Positions 7,761 through 16,938 of a stretch of 64,000 nt of DNA are shown piece by piece. The stretch is from an uncultured Acidobacteriaceae bacterium (GTDB taxonomy: Bacteria; Acidobacteriota; Terriglobia; Terriglobales; Acidobacteriaceae): NCBI GenBank assembly GCA_903842065.1, contig CAIMKZ010000100.1:124001-188000 (forward strand), read 5' to 3'. Made by a program: the position numbers and the translations under genes. The notes under the pieces were generated by a model. That model did no database searches, was not told the DNA's origin, and was given only the letters and a program-made list of their open reading frames with translations. How positions within the stretch are numbered: the stretch's first letter is position 1; every line of letters begins with the position of its first letter.

Positions 7761-9785
7761 CTACTCCGACGCCTTCTGCTGGCTCGACGAGAATCCGCCT
7801 TCCAGCGCCGTCACGTGCATGCTCGCCTGAACCTCGGGCACCGAGCCGTCGTTCATTCGCACTTCGGTCGGCGTTCCCAGAATCAGAATTCGCGGCGTCA
7901 CCGATCCACGCGCCGGCACCAGCACCCGCTGCGTCACGGCGGTGTTTGTCGTCGACACCGTTACCGGAACCTCTGCCGATGCGTAGCCCGCGTTCGTGAC
8001 TGTGATGCCCACGACCGTGTTTCCGGCCTGTGCGGCCGCTGAAATCACTTTAGCGATCGAGAGATCGGGAAGTCCCTTGTCGGCATCGACCCACTCGGAG
8101 AAGAACCAGCCAAGATCGCGGCTCAACCCGCCCTGTTCAAGGAGCCTCTTGAAGTCGCCCGCGCCGTCGGCCCCGTTTGCGTCCGTAACTGGATCGTAGG
8201 CTTTGAGCGCGGCGCTGAGAGCCTCGTCGCCGGCCAGTTCGCGCAGCATCCAGAAGATATAGGCCGCCTTCTCGCGGTAGTAGATGGGCGAGATGGCCTG
8301 GGCAAGCGGTTGACCCTGGCTGGTGCCGGGGCTGGCCGGCTCGGCCAGCGCCAGCGCGCGGCGTTCGCTTTCAAGCGACTCAATGGCCCGCGCGCGGCCC
8401 AGTGTGCGCTCGATCCAAAGCGTTCCCATAAATTGCGCCACGCCCTCGCTCAACCACGCGCGCGGACTCATCACCCAGGCATGGGCAAGCGCATGCGACA
8501 GAATCGCTTCGGCGGCAGAGTTCGCAATCTGCTTGATCGGCGTCGCCAGCATCGCGCCGGTCTCAAAGGGCGCATCGTCCGCATCGGGCAGGTCGAGAAT
8601 CGTTAGCGGCGCGCGCGGAGTCTTGCCCAGCCACGACTGCATCAACGGCGTCACGGTGTCGGAGGCGTGCGTCCATGGGTCGATATTCGACACACTTCCG
8701 GAACGCGCCCAGATAGTCATGTTCGCGGCCTGCACGGGCGTGCGAATAGCAAGGAACAGGCTTGGCGCTGCGAAGCCGAGCGTTGTGCTCGTCAACTCCG
8801 CCGTCGCCACGCCGGAAATCTCCTCGTTGCCTCCGGTGACCGTAAGCGTACACTCGTGGCCGTTGAGAACCGCAACCGAAGGCGCCTGGCCGCTGGGAAA
8901 CTCCGCCGTCAGCCGCAGATGAAATGCCGCCGCAGACATGCGCAGCTTGTGCTCGCCCATCTCGTCGAAGAGCCGCGCGCCGTCGCCCAGGATCACCGGC
9001 ACACTCGCGGTTGGATACCAGACCACATTGCCGAAACCGCGCAGTCCGGTGAACTCCGTCCCGATCGCGTCCCAGTCGGAGTGGCGCGCCAGATCTTCCG
9101 GCGTGCCGATGGCGAGCAGACGCCGCGCGTTCTGCTCGATCGTGCCCGAGTAGCGCACATCCAGCTCTGCCGTCTTGCCCGGCGCCAGCGGCTCTTCGAG
9201 CGCGACGGTCGCCTCGTGCAACTGCCCAGTGTGGTCGGCGTCGGAGTTCAGCGTCGCCACATCGAACTTCACGTCACGGCCGTTCAGCCGTATTTGCTCC
9301 CAGTTGAGCGACTGCGAAAGTTGCAACGGCAGATGCGCGATGGGCGTTTTGCCGTCGTTGCGCACCGTAATAAGCGCGCGCACGTCGATGCTCTGCGCGG
9401 CAAGATGCAGGCGCACATCCATGTCGAAGCGTGTAAAGGTAAGAGCCGCGCGCTCGGCGTCGGCAGCCACCGGCTCACTCACCATCTGCGCTTCCGCAGG
9501 AGCGGGGGCAGTGCCGGTTGTAGTCTTCGTCTCGCCGGTCTCGTCTGTGGTGCGCGAGAAAATCACCTGCCCGTGCGACTGCGGCTCGGCCGGCGGCGGC
9601 TCCTGGCCAAAGGCCGATCCCGCGGCGACAACCGCAAACAACGCAGCAACCAGAGCATTACGCCGGTTGCCCCAGGTCCCTCGCCTTTGGGGACCTGGGA
9701 AACCCATACTCTTTGCACCGCTTCGAAAGGCACGGGCTTCAGCCCCTGAGGGATGCTCTTCAACTTCTCTCGCCACAACCCTCAT
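7761..9785 (-). CDS. M1-type (gluzincin) peptidase-like protein with inactivated zinc motif
   Basis: 674 residues: signal peptide (NRRNALVAALFAVVAAGSAF), an N-terminal beta domain of the M1 aminopeptidase kind, then the catalytic region SHALAHAWVMSPRAWLSEGV and a C-terminal beta-sandwich. The M1 motif HExxH with a downstream E is present except that the catalytic Glu is Ala (HALAH; codon GCG where GAG is expected), while both His ligands and the third ligand Glu in WLSEGV remain. Enzymatic activity is therefore doubtful. The ATG at 9785 overlaps the RlmB stop (TGATG), and residues about 15-40 are encoded by dispersed repeats, so an ATG at 9707 is a possible start. Confidence 0.8.
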   Translation of the reverse strand: MRVVAREVEEHPSGAEARAFRSGAKSMGFPGPQRRGTWGNRRNALVAALFAVVAAGSAFGQEPPPAEPQSHGQVIFSRTTDETGETKTTTGTAPAPAEAQMVSEPVAADAERAALTFTRFDMDVRLHLAAQSIDVRALITVRNDGKTPIAHLPLQLSQSLNWEQIRLNGRDVKFDVATLNSDADHTGQLHEATVALEEPLAPGKTAELDVRYSGTIEQNARRLLAIGTPEDLARHSDWDAIGTEFTGLRGFGNVVWYPTASVPVILGDGARLFDEMGEHKLRMSAAAFHLRLTAEFPSGQAPSVAVLNGHECTLTVTGGNEEISGVATAELTSTTLGFAAPSLFLAIRTPVQAANMTIWARSGSVSNIDPWTHASDTVTPLMQSWLGKTPRAPLTILDLPDADDAPFETGAMLATPIKQIANSAAEAILSHALAHAWVMSPRAWLSEGVAQFMGTLWIERTLGRARAIESLESERRALALAEPASPGTSQGQPLAQAISPIYYREKAAYIFWMLRELAGDEALSAALKAYDPVTDANGADGAGDFKRLLEQGGLSRDLGWFFSEWVDADKGLPDLSIAKVISAAAQAGNTVVGITVTNAGYASAEVPVTVSTTNTAVTQRVLVPARGSVTPRILILGTPTEVRMNDGSVPEVQASMHVTALEGGFSSSQQKASE
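9665..9766. repeat. Hairpin element plus second repeat, absorbed into the M1-like gene's N-terminus
   Basis: GGTTGCCCCAGGTCCCTCGC and TTTGGGGACCTGGGA form the variable-stem element (9665-9700). Next to it, GGGCTTCAGCCCCTGAGGG (about 9733-9751) is a second palindrome, related to CTTTAGCCCCTGCGGG near 36250. Both are read through in frame before the signal peptide of the M1-like protein. Confidence 0.75.
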
Positions 9786-10579
9786 CACGATCCCAGGCCT
9801 TTCTGCTTCTTTGGTTTTGACGCCGCAGGCGCCACTGCGGGAGCCATCTTAGCCCGTCGCTGCCGTGCCGCTTCATACAGCACCACCGCCCCGGCCGCAG
9901 ATACATTCAGTGAACTCACGCCGCCCGCCATGGGAATCCTGAGCAGATGGTCGCAGGTGCGCTTGACCAGATCGTGCAGCCCAGCGCCCTCGCGGCCCAG
10001 CACCAGCACCAGGTCGCCGGTCAGGTCGAATCGGTCGTAGTCTGTCGTGCCGCGTTCATCGAGACCGATGATCCACATGTTGCGCTCTTTGAGCTCTTCA
10101 AGCGAGCGGACAAGATTCACCACGCGCGCAATGCGCAAGTGTTCCGCCGCTCCCGCGCTGGCTTTTACTGCCACAGGGCTCAAAGGCGCGGACCGCCGCT
10201 CGGTCCAAACCACTCCATCCACGCCCGCACCGTCGGCAACGCGCAGCAACGCGCCCAGATTCTGCGGGTCTTCCACTCCATCGAGCGCCAATACCAGCCG
10301 CGCCGTTCCATCGGCATTCGGCTCATATAGATCTTCGAGCGTCAGAAACTCCTGCGCGCGCACCAGCGCCACCACGCCCTGATGGGCGGCGGTCTTGGCC
10401 ATCTGCGTAAGCTGATCGCGGGATTCGGACCGAACGCGCACTCCCGCCGCGCGACATGCTTCCAGAACGCGCTCAAGGCGGTCGTCGTTGCGCTCGCGGG
10501 CAACAATCACATGATCGAAGCGCCGCCTGCCCGCGCGCAGAGCCTCCTCAACCGCGTGCAATCCGTAAAGAATTTCCAT
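9785..10579 (-). CDS. rlmB: 23S rRNA (guanosine-2251-2'-O)-methyltransferase RlmB
   Basis: 264-residue SpoU/TrmH-family methyltransferase that uses S-adenosylmethionine to 2'-O-methylate G2251 in the 23S rRNA P-loop. N-terminal substrate-binding domain (MEILYGLHAVEEALRAG) and C-terminal knotted SPOUT domain with all three family motifs: DGVEDPQNLGALLRVADGAG, LVLGREGAGL and IPMAGGVSSLNVSAAGAV. Normal length. Its TGA overlaps the start of the M1-like gene. Confidence 0.93.
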   Translation of the reverse strand: MEILYGLHAVEEALRAGRRRFDHVIVARERNDDRLERVLEACRAAGVRVRSESRDQLTQMAKTAAHQGVVALVRAQEFLTLEDLYEPNADGTARLVLALDGVEDPQNLGALLRVADGAGVDGVVWTERRSAPLSPVAVKASAGAAEHLRIARVVNLVRSLEELKERNMWIIGLDERGTTDYDRFDLTGDLVLVLGREGAGLHDLVKRTCDHLLRIPMAGGVSSLNVSAAGAVVLYEAARQRRAKMAPAVAPAASKPKKQKGLGS

Positions 10580-10647
10580 ATTGAAAATTGTAGAGGCCCG
10601 TGCCTCTAATCCAGAAAGCTTCCTGCTAATCCCTTTGCCAGCGGCTT

Positions 10648-11133
10648 TTACTCTCCGGCTGGCAGCACTTCTTCAATCCCGGCCCAGGGTCCACCCTGAA
10701 GCACGAGGTACTTCAGGTAAAGTTCGGAGCCGGTGCGATCTGCCGATGCCAGCAAGCTACGGGCCGCCTCCTGAACGTGTTCCGTTGTCAGTGCGTTGTA
10801 GTCAAAGTTCTCCTCGATCATTCCCTCGGAATGAGGAATTTTGAGCAAGTCAAGAAAGCTGACAATCACGGCACGATGCTCGTGGAGAAGATACCTCTTC
10901 AGCAAGTCGTCCACGATCGCGTCAGGAAGGGACAGGGTTGCCCCCGTCCAATTCACCAGCCGCTCAATCGGGCTTTTGCGGACAAAGACCTCACGCAGGT
11001 TTTTTGCTCTTGCCAGAGAGACAATGAGGAGCTGCTTCTCTGCGCCCTTGGATTCAGTCCAAAATATCCGGCTGGCTGCGGCTCGGAGCTCATTGGGTAA
11101 TTGTCGCCAAATACGATTTGCGGAAACTGGCAT
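10648..11133 (-). CDS. Conserved-looking hypothetical protein
   Basis: 161-residue cytoplasmic, mostly helical protein beginning MPVSANRIWRQLPNELRAAA. I do not recognise a family. No signal peptide or membrane segment is visible; it ends PWAGIEEVLPAGE. The start at 11133 was chosen because AGAGGA lies six bases upstream. Longer starts at 11148 and 11169 are possible, and the frame stays open upstream through repeat sequence, which is unlikely to be native coding sequence. Confidence 0.6.
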   Translation of the reverse strand: MPVSANRIWRQLPNELRAAASRIFWTESKGAEKQLLIVSLARAKNLREVFVRKSPIERLVNWTGATLSLPDAIVDDLLKRYLLHEHRAVIVSFLDLLKIPHSEGMIEENFDYNALTTEHVQEAARSLLASADRTGSELYLKYLVLQGGPWAGIEEVLPAGE

Positions 11134-11206
11134 CAGTGGTCCTCTCATACGTCGAATCTGAAGCTTCATCTTTGATGATATTCGGGAACCTCTGATCAGG
11201 TCGTGG

Positions 11207-11244
11207 TTTTGAAAGGGCACTCCTTTAGCCGTGCCATAATCGCC
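11207..11244. repeat. GAAAGNGCAC...CCGTGCC intergenic repeat
   Basis: TTTTGAAAGGGCACTCCTTT followed by AGCCGTGCCATAATC. Related copies are at 44067-44097 and 48955-49006. Confidence 0.6.
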
Positions 11245-11289
11245 GGCGGGGGGCCCAGCTCCCAGCGATGCTGACTTACCACAGACAAT

Positions 11290-11325
11290 GGATGCCCCAG
11301 GTCCCTCGCATTTGGGGACCTGGGA
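11290..11325. repeat. Variable-stem hairpin element
   Basis: GGATGCCCCAGGTCCCTCGC to TTTGGGGACCTGGGA, right flank GAGCACAAACCCCTACC. Stem CCCAGGTCCC/GGGGACCTGGG. Lies just downstream of the 11338-12975 gene. Confidence 0.85.
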
Positions 11326-11337
11326 GAGCACAAACCC

Positions 11338-12975
11338 CTACCGCTTCACAACCCTCACCGCCGCACCCAACCGAATCGTCTCCGGCGCGGACTCCGGCAC
11401 CGTGACCTTCACGCCTTCGGCCAGGTAGCGCGCAATCGTCTCCGGCTTTCTCCAGTCCAAACCCCAGCCGTCTTCGATAGCAACCACGGTGTACTGGCCC
11501 GGAATCACTCCGCGCAAGCGGAAGGTGCCGTCGGAGTCAGACTGGTCGCGGCGGAAGTCTGCGGGAAAGGCCACTGGATCGCGGGGCACGAGCACGATCA
11601 TGGCTCCGGCAAGTCCGTGGCCGTCTTTTTCGGCCAGACCAAACACACCTGTCCTGCCGCGCGCGAGCACGAGCGTGATGCCGGTCTGTTTGCGGGTGAA
11701 ATCGATGCGGCTGCCGCCTATTGCCCTGCCGTTGCTCTCGATTGCGACCACCCCAAGTTCACCTTTGTTTGCTACCGGCTGCGCGACCCACTCACCCGGT
11801 GGCAGCGCGGAGAAGCGCGCCTCGCCCTTGTCGGTCACCATCGCGCTCACGTTGCGCTCAAAGGCAGCGCCGCCGAGCAGATGGATCTGGAGCGGCTTGT
11901 CGAGCGGCGATCGGTCGGCCATGCGCACGCGAAGAGTTGTTTCGACGGTGGCGTCACCCGCGCCTATGTCTAACTCGATATCTCCGTGTACATCAACGTC
12001 TACGATGCGGGCGGGATTCCCGCCTTTGAAGCGGTAGCGGCCCGGCGCTACCGCGAACTCCCAGCGCTCCACTCCCTGCGTCTGTATCTTCCTTACCGTC
12101 GATATAGTTTCGATCTCCTCACCAAAGAACAGGGAAAAGATGCTCGGCTGGTTTGTAAATTCGTTCGTGCCATGCGGCACACGCACGGTAATGTGCGCTG
12201 CGGGCACGGCGCGGAGCGAGAAGTTCAACTCATTCATCGAGCCGGGCAAAATCTCGGTTGGAGCCGCGGCTCCCTCATCGACGACGCCATCGAAGTATGT
12301 AAGCGGAAAATTTACGTCGAGCGCTGCCACCGAGTCGCGCTCCTCCGTTGTGGTAGCGGCAGCCTGCTCGCCGCGTGTGGGGCTCAGGGCGTACCACGGA
12401 TACGCCAGCACGGCGAAGACATAGCGCCCGGGGCGCAGGTTCCAGACCTCGAACTCTCCTCGGTCGTCAGCGACGCTGGTGATGGGCTTTGCCATCTGAT
12501 CGCCGAAGCCATTCCAGCTGGACCAGTTCGTGATCAGCACTCTTGCTTCTGGAACCGGGTCGCCCTTCTCGTCCGTAACCGTTCCGCGCACAACTCCGCC
12601 CCGGTCCAGCCGGAAGGGAATGTGCTCGGTATCCTGACCCTCGCCCGTCACAATCGCCGAGCTGTAGTTCTCGTGTTCGTTAAACTCCTCGCTCAGGTAG
12701 CCCCGCCGAGATGCCATCAACGCATACTTGCCCGCCGCCATCGGCTCAAAGGCGAAGCGCCCCTGATCGTCGGTTGTGGTGGTCTGGAGTGTTGCCTGCT
12801 CCGGCACGCTGAGCAACGTCATGGTGGCTCCACCAAGCGATCCGTTGCTGACCGAATCCGTAAGCGTTCCAGCGATGCGGTAAAGCTTAGTACCCGCAGG
12901 CCGCACCTGCGCCCCCGCAAAGCCCGCCAGCAAGCTGGCCGCAATCGCAAACACCACAAACCGAAGTCCGCTCAC
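11338..12975 (-). CDS. Secreted carboxypeptidase-regulatory-like domain protein A
   Basis: 545 residues with a signal peptide (FVVFAIAASLLAGFAGAQ). At least three beta-sandwich modules of the CarboxypepD_reg/SdrD B-like kind are visible: IAGTLTDSVSNGSLGGATM, VVRGTVTDEKGDPVPEARV, and a later one around VFGLAEKDGHGLAGAMIVLV ending in FRLRGVIPGQYTVVAIEDGW. Such modules bind surfaces or act as structural stalks; no enzyme domain is seen. Its ATG overlaps the stop of the upstream gene by four bases, so the two are co-translated. Exported or outer-surface location is inferred. Confidence 0.8.
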   Translation of the reverse strand: MSGLRFVVFAIAASLLAGFAGAQVRPAGTKLYRIAGTLTDSVSNGSLGGATMTLLSVPEQATLQTTTTDDQGRFAFEPMAAGKYALMASRRGYLSEEFNEHENYSSAIVTGEGQDTEHIPFRLDRGGVVRGTVTDEKGDPVPEARVLITNWSSWNGFGDQMAKPITSVADDRGEFEVWNLRPGRYVFAVLAYPWYALSPTRGEQAAATTTEERDSVAALDVNFPLTYFDGVVDEGAAAPTEILPGSMNELNFSLRAVPAAHITVRVPHGTNEFTNQPSIFSLFFGEEIETISTVRKIQTQGVERWEFAVAPGRYRFKGGNPARIVDVDVHGDIELDIGAGDATVETTLRVRMADRSPLDKPLQIHLLGGAAFERNVSAMVTDKGEARFSALPPGEWVAQPVANKGELGVVAIESNGRAIGGSRIDFTRKQTGITLVLARGRTGVFGLAEKDGHGLAGAMIVLVPRDPVAFPADFRRDQSDSDGTFRLRGVIPGQYTVVAIEDGWGLDWRKPETIARYLAEGVKVTVPESAPETIRLGAAVRVVKR

Positions 12976-14765
12976 TGCGCCGCCTCCTCGATCACAAGCC
13001 TTGAATCGGTGCGGGGTTCAAGCGTGATCTCGCGGCCCACGCCAAGCTGATTCATCGCCTCCGGGTTCCGGAACTCGAGTTTGCGCGGCGTGCGGAAGGT
13101 GTAGACGCGATAGCGCCCCGGCGTCAGGCCTTCCAGGGTCACGGTCCTGTCGGCAAACTGCTCCAGCCGGGCCGTGGAGACGCCTGCCAGCGAAGAAAAC
13201 TCCGGTACTGCGTAGATGTAGTAAATGGTGCCCTCGCCCGCCGATTCCACAGCCAGATTCGCCGCCATCTGGAGCGTGAGTTTGGCGCAGTCGGTGCGCA
13301 GCACAACATCCACCGCTGCGCCCGCGCCCGAAGGGCCAGCCACCCACGGCTGCGCCGCAAGATCCTGCCCAGCCGACGTTACATCGCCCAGACAGGCCCC
13401 CGGCATCCCCGTAGAGGCCTGTAACCAATACCCCCCCGGCGCGGTTGCCGCAATCGCGTACCTCTGCTCGTCTATCGGAAACACACTCGCCAGCGCCGCT
13501 TCTCCATGAGAAAGCCCCGTGACCGGCACAGCGGAGAGATCGAGCGGCATCCGCTCGCCCATACCTTCCTTTAGCGCTGCCCGCGTTTCTGCCGACGGCG
13601 GCCCCGGCTCAAAGTGCAGATACACCGGCGTCTGCGCCGCCGCACTCAGCCCCAGCCGCAGTCCGCGATCGGCATTGCCCTCGATGCCGAAGTTAAGAAC
13701 CCCTGAACGGTCGCGAGACACCTGCGCGGCAGGCCGTTGCAGCCCCACTACACCCTCCGGCGAGTCTTCATCGGGGGTTGCATACACCATCAGCGTGTAA
13801 GCTCCGTCGGGCAGATACGTGCACAGCGTGTGGTCTTTCTCCTCTTGAATCGGAGTGCTGCTGCTCTGGCCGTAGCCGTCCACCAGCACATGCTCGTACG
13901 ACCAGTTCCCCGTCGCGGGCGCTCCCTGCATGGCGATCTGCGCAAGATGGAACTGGATCAGATTCAGCGAGAGGTTCGCCTCTACATTGTCCCCGCCCTT
14001 CACCACAATCCGCGCCGCGCCCATTGCATCCTGCGAACCGCCGAAGAAGGTTGTGGCATAACCCGGCATTTCCGCAGGAGCCTCGGCGTTGCACTCCGGC
14101 CGCTGCGCGCGCAGATTCTCAAAGTCGGGCAGCGTCTTTAACAGGTAGGTTCCGTCCACAAGTCCGCTGAAGCGAAAGGAACCCGACGGCGACGACCGGC
14201 GCTCTTCGCCGCTCCGCACCCAGGCCGCGCGCCCATCCGCAACCACCTTCCGCAGCAGCACCAGCCCGATCCCCTCACCCGGCAACCCCGTCGAGAGCGT
14301 CACCTGCCCGTGAATGCTGTTCTGCGGACGGATCTCGAGCTTCAGCTCGGGCATATCCTTTGTCACCCGTACCAGCCGCAGCGCGTACTCGGTATCGTCC
14401 CATGAGCCGCCGGCGTCGCCGAACCCCGGCTTGGTCACCGTGGCCGACTGCAACCCTGAAGGCACGCCGGGGATCGTGAATCGCCCACCGGAGTCGGTCA
14501 GCGCGCCCTTCTCCCGGCTGTTGCCAATCTTGACCAGCGCCCGTTCAAGCCCCTCGCCGGTGGCTGCGTTCACCACCATGCCGCGCACCGTCACCGGCGG
14601 ACCCGCGGTCGCAAGATCGCTCGCCTCCGGCGCGGCCTTGCCCAGCACCGTCACGCGGATAGGCTCATCCTGGGCGCGCAGCACCAATGCCGACAGCGCC
14701 AGCAGGCACACCACGGCAAACATTCTCGCCGATCGCTTCTCGATCAAATGAGGACTGGTTATCAT
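12972..14765 (-). CDS. Secreted carboxypeptidase-regulatory-like domain protein B
   Basis: About 597 residues with a signal sequence (ARMFAVVCLLALSALVLRAQ) and a first beta-sandwich module, VTVRGMVVNAATGEGLERAL, with its turn DSGGRFTIPGVPSGLQ. It shares this architecture with the overlapping downstream gene but has diverged strongly. The open frame extends much further upstream, but that part overlaps the plus-strand YdeI-like gene and lacks export features, so I start at the ATG at 14765; the ATG at 14723 is also possible. The ATGA overlap at 12972-12975 implies an operon. Confidence 0.78.
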   Translation of the reverse strand: MITSPHLIEKRSARMFAVVCLLALSALVLRAQDEPIRVTVLGKAAPEASDLATAGPPVTVRGMVVNAATGEGLERALVKIGNSREKGALTDSGGRFTIPGVPSGLQSATVTKPGFGDAGGSWDDTEYALRLVRVTKDMPELKLEIRPQNSIHGQVTLSTGLPGEGIGLVLLRKVVADGRAAWVRSGEERRSSPSGSFRFSGLVDGTYLLKTLPDFENLRAQRPECNAEAPAEMPGYATTFFGGSQDAMGAARIVVKGGDNVEANLSLNLIQFHLAQIAMQGAPATGNWSYEHVLVDGYGQSSSTPIQEEKDHTLCTYLPDGAYTLMVYATPDEDSPEGVVGLQRPAAQVSRDRSGVLNFGIEGNADRGLRLGLSAAAQTPVYLHFEPGPPSAETRAALKEGMGERMPLDLSAVPVTGLSHGEAALASVFPIDEQRYAIAATAPGGYWLQASTGMPGACLGDVTSAGQDLAAQPWVAGPSGAGAAVDVVLRTDCAKLTLQMAANLAVESAGEGTIYYIYAVPEFSSLAGVSTARLEQFADRTVTLEGLTPGRYRVYTFRTPRKLEFRNPEAMNQLGVGREITLEPRTDSRLVIEEAAQ

Positions 14766-14885
14766 CCCGGACAATCGAGATTCTACGCCAAAGCCCAATC
14801 TCGGTACCGTCACTTTTCTATTTGCCTCTGTTTGCGATTCATCTTGCCCGAGGAGCTTTCGCGGCATAATACTTCTATCGACGCC

Positions 14886-15587
14886 ATGGCTGCCTCTGCA
14901 CGAAAATCGTTCACTGCGCTGCTCGAACGCGATGGCACAGCGCTTAACTGGACCATCGCGCGCCTGCCCTTCGATCCCACCAGGGTTTGGACGCAGCGCG
15001 CCGGTCTGCGTGTGCGCGGCTCCATCGAAGGCTTCGAGTTTCGCACCACGCTCTTCTCTCGACCTGAGAGTCTCGGCTATATCCTCGTCGTGAACACAAA
15101 GATGCTTGCCGGAGCGCGCGCAAAGGCCGGAGACAAGGTCCGCTTCGCTCTGGAGCCCGACTTCGAAGAACGCACTGCCGAGACGCCTCCCGAGTTTGCC
15201 GCCGAACTCAAGTCCAGCCGCCAGCTCACGCGATGGTACGCGCAACTCAGCCCGTCCATGCAGCGAGAGATCGCGAAATGGATAGTGGAGCCGAAGCAGG
15301 CCGAGACTCGTCGCAAGCGCGCCACTAAGATGGCCGAGCGATTGATGCAGGCCATGGAAGGTGAGCAGGATCCTCCGCCGGTCCTGTTGCGGGCCTTCGA
15401 TCGACATCCACTGGCGCGCGCCGGATGGATGGCTCTCACGCCCACGCAGCGGCGCAATCACCTGCTCGGCATCTTCTACTACGAAACGGCGGAGGCACGG
15501 GAGAAGCGAGCCGCAAAGGCTATAGAAGATGCCCTTCGCGTGGCGCGCAAAGCGCCAGGAAACCCCGGCATTACCTCCCGCGATTAG
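14886..15587 (+). CDS. YdeI/OmpD-associated family protein with DUF1905 domain
   Basis: 233 residues. The N-terminal part (FTALLERDGTALNWTIARLP through GYILVVNTKMLAGARAKAGD) is the DUF1905 beta-barrel-like domain; the C-terminal helical part, with SPSMQREIAKWIVEPKQAET and RRKRATKMAERLMQAMEG, is the YdeI/OmpD-associated region. Cytoplasmic; biochemical role unknown. The start at ATG 14886 follows the family N-terminus. It is divergent from the carboxypeptidase-regulatory pair. Confidence 0.82.
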   Translation: MAASARKSFTALLERDGTALNWTIARLPFDPTRVWTQRAGLRVRGSIEGFEFRTTLFSRPESLGYILVVNTKMLAGARAKAGDKVRFALEPDFEERTAETPPEFAAELKSSRQLTRWYAQLSPSMQREIAKWIVEPKQAETRRKRATKMAERLMQAMEGEQDPPPVLLRAFDRHPLARAGWMALTPTQRRNHLLGIFYYETAEAREKRAAKAIEDALRVARKAPGNPGITSRD

Positions 15588-15748
15588 CCGGTTTTCTGCC
15601 TCCATCTTTCTGATTCGCCGAGCGATATATCCAACCGCGAAAATCCCGCGGCGCAATCCCTGCACGTTTGTACAATCCGGTGACAATTCTTTACAAAATT
15701 CATACTCCAACCAGCCCCCGCACCGCTTATCGTCTTATCCAGACAGAT

Positions 15749-16405
15749 ATGAGTGCCCAGGTGTTTCCATCCGCGATCCCGCTCAACGTAGCCGCAACCG
15801 CGGCAGAGGAGTTAGTCCGGCAGGAGAGCCTGGCCACTGCACAGGGGCTCAAGCGCAAAGAGGCCGGCCTGCTCGACGAGTTGATTGTGCGCTACCAGCA
15901 CCGGCTGATGCGCTATCTGCTCTACCTTACCGGCAACCGCGAGATGGCCGAAGACCTCTTCCAGGAAGTCTGGATGCGGGTCATGCTGCGCGGCGAACAG
16001 TACAACGGCCGCGCGCGATTTGAGACTTGGCTGTTTACCATCGCCCGCAATCTGGTCATCGATCAGCGCCGCAAGCGAACCATGAGCAGTCTCGACGAGC
16101 TTGTCGAAGGCGCAAACGAAGACGATCGCGCCATGACGTTTGAGATAGCGTCCTCCGACCCCACGCCCTTCGATCACTTCCTGCGCCTAGAAGACCGCGA
16201 GCAGATCGCCTCTGCTCTGCTGGGACTCGACACCCTGCACCGCGAGGTTCTGGTGCTGCGCTTCCACGAGGAACTCTCGCTCGAAGAAATTTCAAAAGTT
16301 ACGCGGGCACATCTTTCCACCGTCAAGAGTCGGCTGTACCGGGGCATGGTCATGCTCAAGCCGCGCATCGAACAGGCCCGCTTGAAGCTTCAAGAGGCGG
16401 TGTAG
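15749..16405 (+). CDS. ECF-type RNA polymerase sigma factor
   Basis: 218 residues. Region 2 is seen in YQHRLMRYLLYLTGNREMAE and DLFQEVWMRV, with FETWLFTIARNLVIDQRRKR, and region 4 in LDTLHREVLVLRFHEELSLE and EISKVTRAHLSTVKSRLYRG, a helix-turn-helix that reads the -35 element. There are no region 1 or 3 domains, typical of group 4 (ECF) sigma factors. The start at ATG 15749 was chosen near the conserved region. The next gene begins four bases after the stop and encodes a small membrane protein that could be its partner. Target genes cannot be inferred. Confidence 0.88.
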   Translation: MSAQVFPSAIPLNVAATAAEELVRQESLATAQGLKRKEAGLLDELIVRYQHRLMRYLLYLTGNREMAEDLFQEVWMRVMLRGEQYNGRARFETWLFTIARNLVIDQRRKRTMSSLDELVEGANEDDRAMTFEIASSDPTPFDHFLRLEDREQIASALLGLDTLHREVLVLRFHEELSLEEISKVTRAHLSTVKSRLYRGMVMLKPRIEQARLKLQEAV

Positions 16406-16409
16406 TCCT

Positions 16410-16778
16410 ATGATCGGGGCCGAAGGCGCCATCCCGAAGAAGCAAGCAGCCGGCGAAAGCGAGCTGCTCGCCTCCTTGTCGGGCAGGCGCGCCGCGCGAG
16501 ATGCCGCCATCGCCTACCGGACGCGCAGAGCTGTTCTCGGCTCCATCGGCGTACTCGAGGAGCAGAAGGCAGGCCGCAAGCGCAAACGCGCCGTAGCCAT
16601 CGCCGGGCTGCTGCTCGCCGGACTCGGCATGGCTCCCTTCGCCTGGCGTCTGGCCGACGACCTCTTTGGTGGCGCGCACATCTGCGACCTCAGCACCCAG
16701 CTCAGCCTGCTGATTTGTGTCTTTTGCCCCGCGCTGGTAGCCGCCGTCTTGGTGGCTGGATGGATGCGGCGCTCCTGA
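16410..16778 (+). CDS. Small membrane protein paired with the sigma factor (possible anti-sigma)
   Basis: 122 residues with a charged cytoplasmic N-terminal half (SELLASLSGRRAARDAAIAY, QKAGRKRKRA), a hydrophobic segment (AVAIAGLLLAGLGMAPFAW) and a second one near the C-terminus (LSLLICVFCPALVAAVLVAG). I see no zinc-binding anti-sigma motif. Four bases separate it from the sigma gene, the usual position for an anti-sigma factor, but the family is unrecognised and the role is an inference from position. Confidence 0.65.
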   Translation: MIGAEGAIPKKQAAGESELLASLSGRRAARDAAIAYRTRRAVLGSIGVLEEQKAGRKRKRAVAIAGLLLAGLGMAPFAWRLADDLFGGAHICDLSTQLSLLICVFCPALVAAVLVAGWMRRS

Positions 16779-16938
16779 TTCACGGCATTTATCGTCAATT
16801 TATTCCGATACATACAATTTCTGCCACCTAACTGGTAGGTCCACGCAACTTCCGTAATCTCTTTCCCGTCCATTAATATGACCTAAACTGGTCTGAAAGA
16901 CTTCGCCTCAGTGAGGCTCCCCGGAGGCAGGATTGCCC

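Noticed and set aside
12972..15710. A 912-codon minus-strand open frame
   Set aside because: Only the part from 14765 down carries a signal peptide and family domains. The upstream 315 codons overlap the plus-strand YdeI-like gene and look like its shadow.
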